Shown: in pieces, positions 13,771-23,487 of the stretch
Layout: each line of letters starts with the position of its first letter
How positions within the stretch are numbered: the first letter of the stretch is position 1
DNA from: CAYNWH01 sp964400885
GTDB lineage: Bacteria; Patescibacteriota; Patescibacteriia; CAIXNZ01
Direction: 5' to 3'
Assembly: GCA_964400885.1 (NCBI GenBank)
Contig: CAYNWH010000008.1
Coordinates: 1 to 44,545 of the forward strand
DNA length: 44,545 nt
Program-made: the position numbers and the translations under genes
Notes under the pieces: model-generated
Databases searched by the model: none
Told to the model about the DNA's origin: nothing
The model's input: the letters and a program-made list of their open reading frames with translations, nothing else

Positions 13771-13862
13771 ATTTGTTATTAGTTATTAGTGATAGGAACT
13801 TAATTCTAATTAGAAATTTCCAATAACTTAATAACCAGTTACTAATGACTAATTACCAAATT
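13771..13862. repeat. AT-rich self-complementary intergenic repeat
   Basis: TTGTTATTAGTTATTAG on the left is mirrored by CCAATAACTTAATAACCAG and CTAATGACTAATTACC on the right. Confidence 0.55.
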
Positions 13863-13866
13863 AAAT

Positions 13867-14751
13867 ATGATAACTAAAGATAATTTAAAAAAGATTTCCG
13901 ATTATCTTTATGAAATTTCTCAAGATTTTCGTTCTGATATGTTAGTGCCAGCCAGGGTTTATACTGATGAGAAAATGCTAGACGCTATTTTATCAGATCG
14001 TTCTCTTGAACAAGCTGTTAATGTGGCGACTTTACCAGGAATTCTAAAATATTCTTTAGCTATGCCAGACATCCACCAGGGTTATGGTTTCCCAATTGGC
14101 GGAGTAGCAGCTATAAAATGGGAGGAGGGAGTAATTTCTCCTGGTGGTGTGGGTTATGATATTAATTGTGGGGTGCGTCTTTTAACCTCTAAAATAAGCA
14201 AACCTGAATTGAATAAAAAATTTGAACATTTAATTGATGAACTTTTTCGCACTGTGCCAAGCGGCGTAGGTAAAAGCGGGAAATTAAGTATTGTTACCCA
14301 AGAATTAGATGATGTTTTAAGTCAGGGAATTGATTGGGCCATTAAAAAAGGTTTTGCTTTTAAAGAAGATAAGGAATATTGTGAGGAAAATGGCCGGATT
14401 TTAGCAGCTAATCCTGATAAAGTTTCTNNNNNNNNNNNNNNNNNNNNNNNNNNNNNNNNNNNNNNNNNNNNNNNNNNNNNNNNNNNNNNNNNNNNNNNNN
14501 NNNNNNNNNNNNNNNNNNNNNNNNNNNCGCCGGCTTTCGCGCTCTGCTGCTAAAAGGCAGGTTTCTGGTCGTCAGGTTAAAGATGAACTGGAAAAAAGAG
14601 GCATTTTGGTGCGCTGTGCTTCTTTTAGCGATATTGCAGAAGAAGCGCCTTTGGCTTATAAAGACGTTGATAATGTGGTTAATATTGTGGTCCAAGCTGG
14701 TTTAGCTAAAAAAGTAGCTCAAATGTATCCTTTGGGCGTTGTAAAAGGCTG
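13867..14751 (+). CDS. rtcB: RtcB RNA ligase (interrupted by assembly gap)
   Basis: Joins RNA 2',3'-cyclic phosphate or 3'-phosphate ends to 5'-OH ends using GTP and Mn2+. The first 187 residues show AMPDIHQGYGFPIGGV and SPGGVGYDINCGVRLL, with metal ligands D98 and C101. After the gap, RRLSRSAAKR leads to IAEEAPLAYKDVDNVV and ends PLGVVKG at TGA, the usual family end. Only about 261 residues are visible against a usual 480, so the true gap must be roughly 600 bases or more, and the frame is not kept across the 100 N. Adjacent archease is its activator. Confidence 0.93.
14428..14527. other. assembly gap (100 N) inside rtcB
   Basis: Placeholder gap. The missing rtcB sequence is clearly longer than the 100 bases shown. 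Confidence 0.95.
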
Positions 14752-14821
14752 AATTTATAGTTATAATTAAGATAGAAACGAATGTTATTATTTTTTACAT
14801 TTGTAGATTTGTATTTTATCC

Positions 14822-14844
14822 GTCCCAAAGGGACCCCTTTGGGG
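14822..14844. repeat. paired GC-rich mini-hairpins before dnaE
   Basis: GTCCC-AAA-GGGAC and CCCC-TTT-GGGG lie side by side in AT-rich sequence 16 bases before the dnaE start. Similar paired hairpins occur at 22131-22167. Confidence 0.6.
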
Positions 14845-14859
14845 TAAATTCGTATCATT

Positions 14860-17800
14860 ATGACGTTTGTCCCTCTTCATGTTCATAGCCATTATAGTTT
14901 GCTTGATGGCATGGCTAAAATTGATGATTTAGTGGCCAAAGCTGTCGCTGATGGCATGCCAGCAATGGCTTTAACTGACCATGGTTCAATGTATGGTATT
15001 ATTGAATTTTATCAAAAAGCCAAAAAAGTCGGCTTAAAGCCGATTTTGGGAGTAGAAACTTATGTAGCGCCTTATGGCCTTTTAAATAAGCGAAGTAAAA
15101 TTGACGAGGATAATTACCATTTGATTCTGCTGGCTGAAAATGAAATAGGTTATCGTAATTTACTTAAGCTGGTTTCCAAGGCTCATTTAGACGGATTTTA
15201 TTATAAGCCCAGGGTTGATTACGAAGTTTTAGAAAGATATAAAGAAGGCTTGATCGCGCTTTCAGCCTGCTTAAAAGGTGAAATTCCCAATGCTATTTCA
15301 ACTTATAAAGATCCAGCTAAAGTTGAAAAAGTTTTGGAAAAATATTTGAATATTTTTGGTAAAGATAATTTTTATTTAGAATTACAGCATCATCCTAATG
15401 AGCCAGAGCAGGCAATCGTTAATAAAAATTTAGCTGAATTAGCTAAGAAATATGATCTAGGCATTGTCGCTACTAATGATACGCATTATCTTAATACAGA
15501 AGATGCTAAAACCCAGGATATTTTATTATGCATTCAAACCAATAAAAAAGTAGCTGAACCCAACCGTTTATCAATGCTTAGTGATGATTTTTCTCTGCGT
15601 ACTACAAAGCAAATGATCCAGGATTTCGCTGATTATCCTGAAGCAATTACTAATACCATAAAAATAGCTGAACGCTGCAATGTGGAATTGGAATTCGGCA
15701 AAAATATTTTGCCTAATTATATCTTGCCAGAAGGGGAAACAGCGGATAAGCATTTAAGAAAATTATGTTTTCAGGGTTTGGCAGAGCGTTATGGCGGGCA
15801 ACTCAAATCAGATTTTGACTGGCGAGTTGAGGAGCATGTAGTTTTAACCAAATCTGCTAATCATGAATTTAAGAAAAAAGATATTTTGGACCGTCTTGAC
15901 TATGAATTATCAGTTATTACCAAAACTGGTTATGCTTCTTATTTTTTAATTGTAGCGGATTTTATTAACTGGGCTAAAAATAACAGTATTGTGGTCGGCC
16001 CAGGCAGAGGTTCAGCCGCTGGCAGTTTGGTTGCTTATTTAACTAAAATTACTAATATCGGACCGCTGGCTTATGATTTGCTTTTTGAAAGATTTTTAAA
16101 CCCTGACAGAATTTCCATGCCTGATATTGATACTGATTTTGCTGATACTAGAAGAGATGAGGTTATTCGTTACGTTGAGGAAAAATACGGTAAACGGCAT
16201 GTCTCTCAGGTTATTACTTTTGGCACTATGGCGGCCAGAGCAGCTGTTAGAGATGTGGGACGCGCTTTGGGCTTGCCTTATAGCTATTGCGATAAGGTGG
16301 CTAAAATGATTCCCATGAATTTAAAATTAAAAGACGCCCTGGAAAAAGTTTCTGATTTAAAAGAAGAATATAAGGCGAGTGAAGATTGCAGGGAATTAAT
16401 TGAAAATGCTAGAAAATTAGAAGGCGTTTGCCGCCATGCTTCAACTCATGCTTGCGGTGTTTTAATTACGCCAGAACCTTTAACTAATTTTGTGCCATTG
16501 CAGTATTCTTCCAGTGATGACAATGCTATTGTTTCCCAGTATTCATTGCATCCGATTGAAGATTTGGGACTTTTGAAAATGGATTTTCTAGGCTTGCGCA
16601 ACCTAACAATTATTGAAAATACTTTAGAAACAATTGAAAAAATACATGGCGTAAAAATTGATATTGACAATTTAAAATTGGATAATGATAAAGTTTTTTC
16701 TTTATTGCAAAAAGGCGAGACTACAGGTGTTTTCCAATTAGAATCAGGCGGCATGAAAAGATATTTGAAGCAGTTAAAGCCTAATGAATTTGAGGATATC
16801 ATTGCTATGGTTGCCCTATACCGTCCAGGTCCTATGGATTTAATACCTCAGTATATCAGCAATAAACATGGTAAAACCAAGCCAGCTTATTTGCACCAGA
16901 AATTAGAGCCTATTTTAGCTAGAACTCATGGAGTGGCAATTTATCAGGAGCAATTAATGGAAATTGCCAGAGAATTAGCTGGTTTTACTCTGGCTGAAGC
17001 TGATGTTTTGCGTAAAGCCGTAGGTAAAAAAATAAAAAAGCTGCTTATTGAACAAAAAAATAAATTTGTCGCCGGCTGTTTAAAAAATAATATTGATAAA
17101 AAAACCGCCAAGCAAATTTTTGCTTTTATTGAACCATTTGCCGGTTATGGTTTTAATCGTTCCCATGCCGCTTGCTATGCTTTGATTGCTTATCAGACAG
17201 CTTATTTAAAAGCCAATTATCCGGTTGAATTTATGGCCTCTTTATTGACTTCTGATCTTGATAACATTGATAGAATAGCTTTGGAGGTTAATGAATGCCG
17301 CACTATGGGCATTGAAGTGTTGGCCCCTGATATAAATGAAAGCTATACACGTTTTACTGTCGTGGCAGAGAGTTTGAAGGAAAAAATACCGCGTATTAGA
17401 TTCGGGCTTTCGGCTATTAAAAATGTCGGTTTGAGCTTAACTAAGGCCGTTATTCATGAACGAAAAGCCAATGGTCATTTTCAGTCTTTGGAAGATTTTT
17501 TAAGCCGAGTTAAAGATAAAGATTTGAATAAAAAATCATTGGAAAGTTTGATTAAAAGCGGAGCTTTGGATCAGTTTGGTGATCGCAATGAGATGCTGAT
17601 GAATCTGGATAAGCTTTTAAATTTTTTAAGAGTGATTAATTCCGAAGAGCAAAATTGCCAAGATAGTTTATTTGATCTATCAGAAGTGAAAATTAAGCAT
17701 AATCTGCAATTAGAAAAATTTGCGCCAGTTAAGAAAAAGGATGCTTTAGCCTGGGAAAAAGAGTTGCTTGGACTTTATATTTCAGACCATCCTTTTAGTG

Positions 17801-18369
17801 ATTTTCAGGAGCAGTTGAAGGATTATATTTTGACTACAATTAATGTTAAAAAAGGATTTTGCGCCGGTACGATCAGAATTGCCGGAGTTATTAATAAAAT
17901 TAAAAAAATTATTACTCAAAAAGGGGAGATGATGCTTTTTGTCAGAATAGAAGATACTTATGATAGTATTGAGGCTATTGTTTTTCCTAGCGTTTATAGC
18001 AGTACAAAAGAAACCTGGGAAGAGGATAATTTGGTCATTATTAGCGGGACTGTTTCCAATAAAGATGGCGACTATAAAGTTATTTGTAATGAGGTTAAAG
18101 CTTTAAGCTTTGAAATAATTGATGAATTAAAATCAAAGTTAAAGAAAATTAATCAGCAGGTTCAGCAAAAGACGCAAAATTTATTTATCTTTTTTAAAAA
18201 AGTTGTCACTGCTGAAACTATAGCAAAGTTAAATAAAATTTTAAATTCAACTAAAGGGCAAAATAAAGTTTTTTTGGCTGTACCGATTGATCAGAGTCGG
18301 TTTAGAAAAATAGAGACAAATTTTTACGCTGATTTTAATGATCCACAGCTGCAAAACCAGTTAAATACT
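14860..18369 (+). CDS. dnaE: DNA polymerase III alpha subunit (3' end in gap)
   Basis: Replicative polymerase catalytic subunit. The N-terminal PHP domain begins FVPLHVHSHYSLLDG. Polymerase aspartates are D422 and D424 (MPDIDTDF), with the third at D575 (LLKMDFLGL). GPGRGSAAGS and the fingers region YRPGPMDLIPQYI are present, then tandem HhH and an OB-fold domain near residues 1000-1080. About 1170 residues are visible before the gap, near full length, so only the last tens of residues are missing. The start ATG has no Shine-Dalgarno and follows the mini-hairpins. Confidence 0.96.
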
Positions 18370-18469
18370 NNNNNNNNNNNNNNNNNNNNNNNNNNNNNNN
18401 NNNNNNNNNNNNNNNNNNNNNNNNNNNNNNNNNNNNNNNNNNNNNNNNNNNNNNNNNNNNNNNNNNNNN
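18370..18469. other. assembly gap (100 N) after dnaE
   Basis: Placeholder gap hiding the end of dnaE and the beginning of the next gene. Confidence 0.95.
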
Positions 18470-19444
18470 TCCAGTGATTTTAATTTTATTATTGTAGAAA
18501 ATACTGAGGCAGTAAATCCTGAGGAAGGTATTTTTAGCGGCCAGATTATTAATAAGGATATTGAAGGTGAAAAAACCTTCACTACTACAGGTCAAAAACA
18601 GGTTTTGGGAGATACTGTCGGGCAAGTAAAATTAGTCAGTGAATTGTCGCGTGATCAGGTTTTAATACCTACAACCAGACTTTTGACGCCAGATGGGATT
18701 TTATTTAGGTTGAAAAATAGGGTTACTGTACCTGCTAATGGTAGCGTTATGGCCGAAGTCTATCCTGATGATCCTACTAAACCCTTGGCAACAGCTGGTA
18801 CTAAATTTACGATTCCTGGCTTAAGCCAAAATTTACAGACTTTGGTTTATGCAGAGGCAGATAAAGATTTTCAAGCCAGCGGCAGTTTTGTCTCAGCTAT
18901 TTCTCAGGCAGAAATGGATCAGGCTTTAGCTGGTTATTCAGATGAATTAGCTCAGCAAATTTTTGATCAAATTGATAGCAGCCAGGCAAAGATTTTAACT
19001 AAACAGGTCTTGGAACAGCAATTCAGCAATAAAGTAGGCGATGAGGTAAATGAATATACTTTAAAATTGAAAATTGGGGTTATAGGCGTGGTTTTTGATG
19101 AGCAGCCAGTTAAAGCTTTCGCTCAGAATATTTTAGAAGGTTTAATTCCGGCTGATAAAGAATTGCTGACCACTAATCAGGATAATCTTATCTATGAAAT
19201 TGAAAAAGATGATTTGGATAATAAGCTAGCTCAAATTAAAAGCACGATTAAAGGCGTGACAATAATTAGCGAAGATAGCCCTATTTTAGCCAAGGATAAA
19301 TTAACCACAATGAATTTTGATGAAATCAAGGCTTATTTAGAAAATTTTGATGATATTGATAGGGTTGAAGTCGGCTTTTTCCCATCCTGGCTGAAAAAAA
19401 TCCCATTTTTTCAGGACCATATAATAGTGAGGGTTATTAAATAA
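18470..19444 (+). CDS. baseplate J-like domain protein (5' end in gap)
   Basis: About 324 residues are open from the gap (codons in frame from 18472) to TAA. The segment TRLLTPDGILFRLKNRVTVPANG, followed by KFTIPGL and VYAEADKDFQASG, matches the beta-rich baseplate J-like proteins common in Patescibacteria, which usually have an N-terminal membrane anchor that would be in the gap here. The C-terminal 100 residues contain repeated alpha/beta units ending with FFPSWLKKIPFFQDHIIV. The role is unknown; a cell-surface function is inferred. It is not part of a phage module here. Confidence 0.55.
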   Translation, partial: SSDFNFIIVENTEAVNPEEGIFSGQIINKDIEGEKTFTTTGQKQVLGDTVGQVKLVSELSRDQVLIPTTRLLTPDGILFRLKNRVTVPANGSVMAEVYPDDPTKPLATAGTKFTIPGLSQNLQTLVYAEADKDFQASGSFVSAISQAEMDQALAGYSDELAQQIFDQIDSSQAKILTKQVLEQQFSNKVGDEVNEYTLKLKIGVIGVVFDEQPVKAFAQNILEGLIPADKELLTTNQDNLIYEIEKDDLDNKLAQIKSTIKGVTIISEDSPILAKDKLTTMNFDEIKAYLENFDDIDRVEVGFFPSWLKKIPFFQDHIIVRVIK

Positions 19445-19451
19445 GATTTTC

Positions 19452-19480
19452 TTGACATTGGTTGTAAAATAATTTAATAT
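19452..19480 (+). promoter_or_regulatory. thrS promoter
   Basis: TTGACA (19452-19457), a 17-bp spacer and TAATAT (19475-19480). The start is predicted at about 19487, the 5' edge of the T-box leader. Confidence 0.75.
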
Positions 19481-19486
19481 TTAAAT

Positions 19487-19685
19487 ATCTCTAAAAAGTG
19501 ATTGAAACGGCTACCAACCGTTTAGCCATTCTTTGGCTTCAAGGCCTTGACTAAGCTTCAAAGAGATTAAATAAAGTGTCCTCTGAAGCTTTTGCGCAAG
19601 AGGAAACTTGGGTGGAACCGCCTATAAAAATGGGTCCCAAGACGATGATTTTATTGAATTTTGTCGTTTTGAGACCCATTTTTTA
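19487..19685 (+). promoter_or_regulatory. T-box riboswitch controlling thrS
   Basis: The conserved T-box TTGGGTGGAACCGC lies at 19608-19621 and can form the antiterminator that binds the NCCA end of uncharged tRNA. A terminator follows: ATGGGTC... (from about 19630) pairs with GAGACCCAT (19671-19679), then a T run. Stem I can be closed by TCTCT (19489-19493) and AGAGA (19562-19566). A plausible specifier is the Thr codon ACC at 19513-19515. Uncharged tRNA-Thr would favour readthrough into thrS. The specifier assignment is less certain than the T-box itself. Confidence 0.9.
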
Positions 19686-19703
19686 ATAACCAACCTACGT
19701 CCC

Positions 19704-19772
19704 CCGAAGCGGGACTTCGGCCTTCGCCGACTGTAGTCAGCTACGGCCGACGTAAGTCGGTTGGCGAAGGCC
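19704..19772. repeat. GC-rich palindromic element in the thrS leader
   Basis: GGCCTTCGCC (19719-19728) pairs with GGCGAAGGCC (19763-19772). Nested inside is CCGACT/AGTCGG, and CCGAAG/CTTCGG forms another hairpin at 19704-19720. It contrasts sharply with the AT-rich surroundings and sits between the T-box terminator and the start codon. Confidence 0.7.
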
Positions 19773-19815
19773 AATAACTAATAACTAATTACTAATTACT
19801 AAATATCAAATTTAT

Positions 19816-21579
19816 ATGTCAAACGGAAAAAAACAATCCAATTTAGAAATCATGCGGCATTCTGCCAGTCATGTTATGGCAGCCGCAGTTAAAGAGCTTT
19901 TTAAAGATGTGAAATTTGCCATTGGCCCGGCTATTGAAGAAGGCTTTTATTATGATTTTGATTTAGGCAATAAAACTTTTTCTGAAGATGATTTAAAACT
20001 TATTGAAAAGAAAATGAAGCATATTGTTAAACAGAATCTAAAATTTACTAAGGAAGAAGTATCCATCAAGGATGCTTTGAAAAAAATAGAAGGTCAACCT
20101 TATAAGCTTGAATTAATTAATGATCTAGAGAAAGAGGGGAACAAGAAGGTTACTTTTTATAAATTAGGCGATATCTTTGAAGATTTATGTTCTGGTCCTC
20201 ACGTTGAATCATCTGGTAAAATTGGTTCTTTAAAATTAATGAAAATATCCGGTGCTTATTGGCGGGGTGATGAAAATAATAAAATGCTGCAAAGAATTTA
20301 TGGCACTGCCTTTGCCACCCAAAAAGAACTTGATGAATATTTGAAAATGTTGGCAGAAGCGGAAAAAAGAGACCATCGTAAAATTGGCAAGGAGCAGGAA
20401 TTATTTTTAATAGATCAGACCGTTGGTTTGGGCTTACCCATGTGGTTTCCCAAGGGTGCTTTAATTTGGCGCATTATGGAAGATTTTTGGTGTCAGGAAC
20501 ATTTAAAAAATGGCTATGAATTAGTCCGTTCTCCTCATATTGGCTCACAAGCTTTATGGGAAAAATCAGGCCATTGGAATTTCTATCGGGAAAGTATGTA
20601 TTCTCCAATTGAAGTTGATGGCGAAAAATATCTGCTCAAACCAATGAACTGTCCATTCCATGTGACTTTATACAAGGCTAGGCCCCATTCTTATCGCGAA
20701 TTGCCTTTGCGATGGGCAGAATGCGGTACTGTTTACCGTTATGAAAAATCAGGCGAATTATCTGGCTTAACCCGTGTTCGTGGTTTTACCCAAGATGACG
20801 CCCATATTATTTGTTCCAAAAATCAGGTTGAGGATGAATTAAAAAGAGTCGTTGATTTTATTGTTTATATGTTGAGCACTTTTGGGTTTAAAGATTATAA
20901 TGTTTATCTCTCCTTAAGGGATCCTAAAGACAAAAAGAAATGGGCTGGCAATGATGAAGGCTGGCAATTTACTGAAAAAGTTTTGGAAAAAGTTGCTAAA
21001 GCCAAGAAATTGAATTATGTAAAAGAAGAAGGCGAAGCAGCTTTTTATGGGCCGAAATTAGATTTTAAAATTAAAGATTGTTTGGGCAGAGAGTGGCAAT
21101 GCTCAACCTTACAATTTGATTTTAATTTGCCAGAAAGATTTGAGATGAGTTTTGTTAATGATAAAGGTCAAGAAGAGCAGCCTTATATGCTGCATCGTGC
21201 TTTATTTGGCTCATTTGAGCGTTTTATAGCTCTATTAATTGAGCACTATGCAGGTGTTTGGCCAGTTTGGTTAGCGCCATTTCAAGTAAAAGTCATTAAT
21301 ATTGGCTCTGCTCATGAAAAGTATTGCCAGGCAGTGGCCGATAAATTAAAAGCCGAAGGGATTAGGGTAGAATTGGATTTAGTCAATGAAACAGTAAGTA
21401 ATAAAATTAGGAAAGGTGAAAAAGATAAAATCCCTTATATTTTAGTCGCTGGCGATAAAGAACTTAAAAATAAAGAGGTAGCTGTCAGAAAGCATGGCCA
21501 GGGTGATTTGGGACCGCAAAAGCTTGATAAATTTATAGAGCAGATTAAAAAGGAAATAGAAAATAAGATTATTAATTAA
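19816..21579 (+). CDS. thrS: threonyl-tRNA synthetase without TGS domain
   Basis: Charges tRNA-Thr. At 587 residues it lacks the N-terminal TGS domain and begins directly with the editing domain (RHSASHVMAAA, zinc-type histidines H15 and H19, later DLCSGPHVESSGKIG). The class II catalytic core follows (SGHWNFY, KPMNCPFHV, RWAECGTVYRYE, GLTRVRGFTQDDAHI). The C-terminal anticodon-binding domain starts near residue 490 (VWLAPFQVKVINIG). Expression is under the T-box upstream. The start ATG follows AATAACTAATTACTAA repeat-type sequence. Confidence 0.97.
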   Translation: MSNGKKQSNLEIMRHSASHVMAAAVKELFKDVKFAIGPAIEEGFYYDFDLGNKTFSEDDLKLIEKKMKHIVKQNLKFTKEEVSIKDALKKIEGQPYKLELINDLEKEGNKKVTFYKLGDIFEDLCSGPHVESSGKIGSLKLMKISGAYWRGDENNKMLQRIYGTAFATQKELDEYLKMLAEAEKRDHRKIGKEQELFLIDQTVGLGLPMWFPKGALIWRIMEDFWCQEHLKNGYELVRSPHIGSQALWEKSGHWNFYRESMYSPIEVDGEKYLLKPMNCPFHVTLYKARPHSYRELPLRWAECGTVYRYEKSGELSGLTRVRGFTQDDAHIICSKNQVEDELKRVVDFIVYMLSTFGFKDYNVYLSLRDPKDKKKWAGNDEGWQFTEKVLEKVAKAKKLNYVKEEGEAAFYGPKLDFKIKDCLGREWQCSTLQFDFNLPERFEMSFVNDKGQEEQPYMLHRALFGSFERFIALLIEHYAGVWPVWLAPFQVKVINIGSAHEKYCQAVADKLKAEGIRVELDLVNETVSNKIRKGEKDKIPYILVAGDKELKNKEVAVRKHGQGDLGPQKLDKFIEQIKKEIENKIIN

Positions 21580-21585
21580 AAATAT

Positions 21586-22050
21586 ATGAAAAATAAAATT
21601 ATAGGCACATTATTAATTGCTATAAGCATTTTTCTACTAACAGCCTGTTTGCCTCAGTATGGCGTTGGAAGAGTATTTAAGCCATCAACTATTGAAGTTA
21701 AGTATGAATATTGCGAACAACCCACATGTTTAGCATTGCCTTGCCCTGTCAATTGTACTAAGTTGTATGTTTGTGAAGATGGTAGATATATTTGGAATAC
21801 TAGATTAATGGGTACTGTTGATAGTGATTTAGCAGAAATGGTAAAAAATAGCGAGGATCAGACCAATATGTTATTTAGAATCGGCAGTTGGTTTGAAGCT
21901 AATGCTAAAGAAATGGATAGAACTAATTGGTATTATGAATATCAAGGTGACTTTGAACCTTGTGGAGAATTAAGTCTGTCTAAAAATATAGAATTAGTCA
22001 ACCTTTCTCTAAATGAATATAATCAAGCCCAGGCCGTTCAGAACCAATAA
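21586..22050 (+). CDS. small lipoprotein of unknown function
   Basis: The N-terminus is a signal peptide (KNKIIGTLLIAISIFLL) ending in the lipobox LTAC, with lipidation expected on C21. The mature part of about 134 residues contains further cysteines (CEQPTCLALPCPVNC, then C78 and C142), suggesting disulfides outside the cell. No family was recognised. It lies seven bases after thrS and may be read from the same transcript. Confidence 0.7.
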   Translation: MKNKIIGTLLIAISIFLLTACLPQYGVGRVFKPSTIEVKYEYCEQPTCLALPCPVNCTKLYVCEDGRYIWNTRLMGTVDSDLAEMVKNSEDQTNMLFRIGSWFEANAKEMDRTNWYYEYQGDFEPCGELSLSKNIELVNLSLNEYNQAQAVQNQ

Positions 22051-22130
22051 AATATATTAATCAGACAGATTTATAATTTTTAATTCTAACGCATCAGAGG
22101 TTTATAAATAATTTTATTTTAAATTTATAC

Positions 22131-22167
22131 CCTGCTTTAGCAGGCTGGTCAGGCCCACTAAAGTGGG
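22131..22167. repeat. paired GC-rich mini-hairpins before miaB
   Basis: CCTGC-TTTA-GCAGG (22131-22144) and CCCAC-TAAA-GTGGG (22154-22167) lie side by side, and an outer TACCC/GGGGTA pairing can enclose both. Confidence 0.65.
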
Positions 22168-22168
22168 G

Positions 22169-22174
22169 TATAAT
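22169..22174 (+). promoter_or_regulatory. -10 box of a probably leaderless miaB mRNA
   Basis: TATAAT ends nine bases before the miaB ATG at 22183 and directly abuts the mini-hairpins. Confidence 0.55.
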
Positions 22175-22182
22175 TTGTTATT

Positions 22183-23487
22183 ATGAGGTATTTTATTAAA
22201 ATCTTCGGCTGCCAGATGAATTATTCAGATGCTGAACGTTTTGCTGCTAAGCTGGAAGAAATGGGTTATAAAAAAGCCAGTTCTGACAAACTGGCTGATT
22301 TAATTGTGCTCATTACTTGTTCAGTGCGCAAGTCAGCTGAAGACCGGGTTTATGGTGCCATTAATAATTACAAGAAGAAAAAGCTTTATCCTAAACTTAA
22401 AAAAGTAATTTTAAGCGGTTGCATGGCTTTGCGGCCTGAGGTGGTAAAGAAGACAGATAAGGCGGATGTTTTTATGGATATCAAAGATTTAAATCGCTTA
22501 CCAGAATTACTGAACACAAAAATTGAACAATCAAAAAAAGAAGTTGAATCATATTTTTCTTTAAAGCCCAAGTATGACAGCAAGTTCACTGCTTATGTGC
22601 CGATTATGACTGGCTGTAATAATTTTTGTTCTTATTGCATTGTGCCCTATGTGAGAGGCAGAGAAGAATCGCGCTCAGCTCAAGAAATTATTGCTGAAGT
22701 TAAATATCTAGTTAAAAAAGGCTATAAGGAGATTATTTTACTTGGACAGAACGTTAATTCATANNNNNNNNNNNNNNNNNNNNNNNNNNNNNNNNNNNNN
22801 NNNNNNNNNNNNNNNNNNNNNNNNNNNNNNNNNNNNNNNNNNNNNNNNNNNNNNNNNNNNNNNTGGCTTAGTTTTATTACCAGTCATCCTAAAGATTTAT
22901 CAGACAAACTAATTAAAGTCATTTCTCGAAATAATAAGATTTGCAAGTATCTTAGTTTGCCCATTCAAGCTGGTGATAACGAGATTTTAAAAAAGATGAA
23001 TCGTAAATATACTGTGGCGCAATACAAAAATTTGGTTAAAGAAATCAGGCAGCAAATACCTGGCGTGGCTATTTCTACCGATGTGATTATTGGTTTTCCC
23101 GGCGAGACAAGAAAACAATTTTTGAATACGATTAAACTTTTTAAAGAGGTTAAATTTGCTATGGCTTATCTTAATAAATATTCGCCTAGAGAGGGAACTG
23201 CGGCCGCCAAATTAAATGATAATGTTTCTAAAGCTGAAAAGAAAAAGAGGGAACAGGAATTAAACTGGGTTTTGGCTAAAACAGCTTTAGAAATTAATCA
23301 AAAATTGATAGGTAAAACACTAGAAGTTTTAGTTGATAAAAAAGGCAAGAGTGATTTTTGGCTGGGGAAAACCAGAACCTTTAAAGTCGTAAAATTTAAG
23401 TCCGGACAGAATTTATTAGGTAAATTTGTTAAAATAAAAATAACCAGAGCTGGCGGTTTTGGATTGGAAGGTAATTATGTTAAATAA
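22183..23487 (+). CDS. miaB: tRNA-2-methylthio-N6-dimethylallyladenosine synthase (interrupted by gap)
   Basis: Adds the methylthio group to i6A37 of tRNA. The N-terminal MTTase domain shows FGCQMNYSDAE, ITCSVRKSAEDR and LSGCMA, whose three cysteines bind the auxiliary iron-sulfur cluster. The radical SAM motif is CNNFCSYCIVPYVRGRE. After the gap come LSLPIQAGDNEILKKMNR and STDVIIGFPGET, then the C-terminal TRAM domain. The typical NTC before SVR is ITC here. The missing part is probably small, since visible length is already near normal. It overlaps miaA, its pathway partner. Confidence 0.94.
   Translation: MRYFIKIFGCQMNYSDAERFAAKLEEMGYKKASSDKLADLIVLITCSVRKSAEDRVYGAINNYKKKKLYPKLKKVILSGCMALRPEVVKKTDKADVFMDIKDLNRLPELLNTKIEQSKKEVESYFSLKPKYDSKFTAYVPIMTGCNNFCSYCIVPYVRGREESRSAQEIIAEVKYLVKKGYKEIILLGQNVNSXXXXXXXXXXXXXXXXXXXXXXXXXXXXXXXXXXWLSFITSHPKDLSDKLIKVISRNNKICKYLSLPIQAGDNEILKKMNRKYTVAQYKNLVKEIRQQIPGVAISTDVIIGFPGETRKQFLNTIKLFKEVKFAMAYLNKYSPREGTAAAKLNDNVSKAEKKKREQELNWVLAKTALEINQKLIGKTLEVLVDKKGKSDFWLGKTRTFKVVKFKSGQNLLGKFVKIKITRAGGFGLEGNYVK
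22764..22863. other. assembly gap (100 N) inside miaB
   Basis: Placeholder gap after the LLGQNVNS motif, in the middle of the radical SAM domain. Confidence 0.95.
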
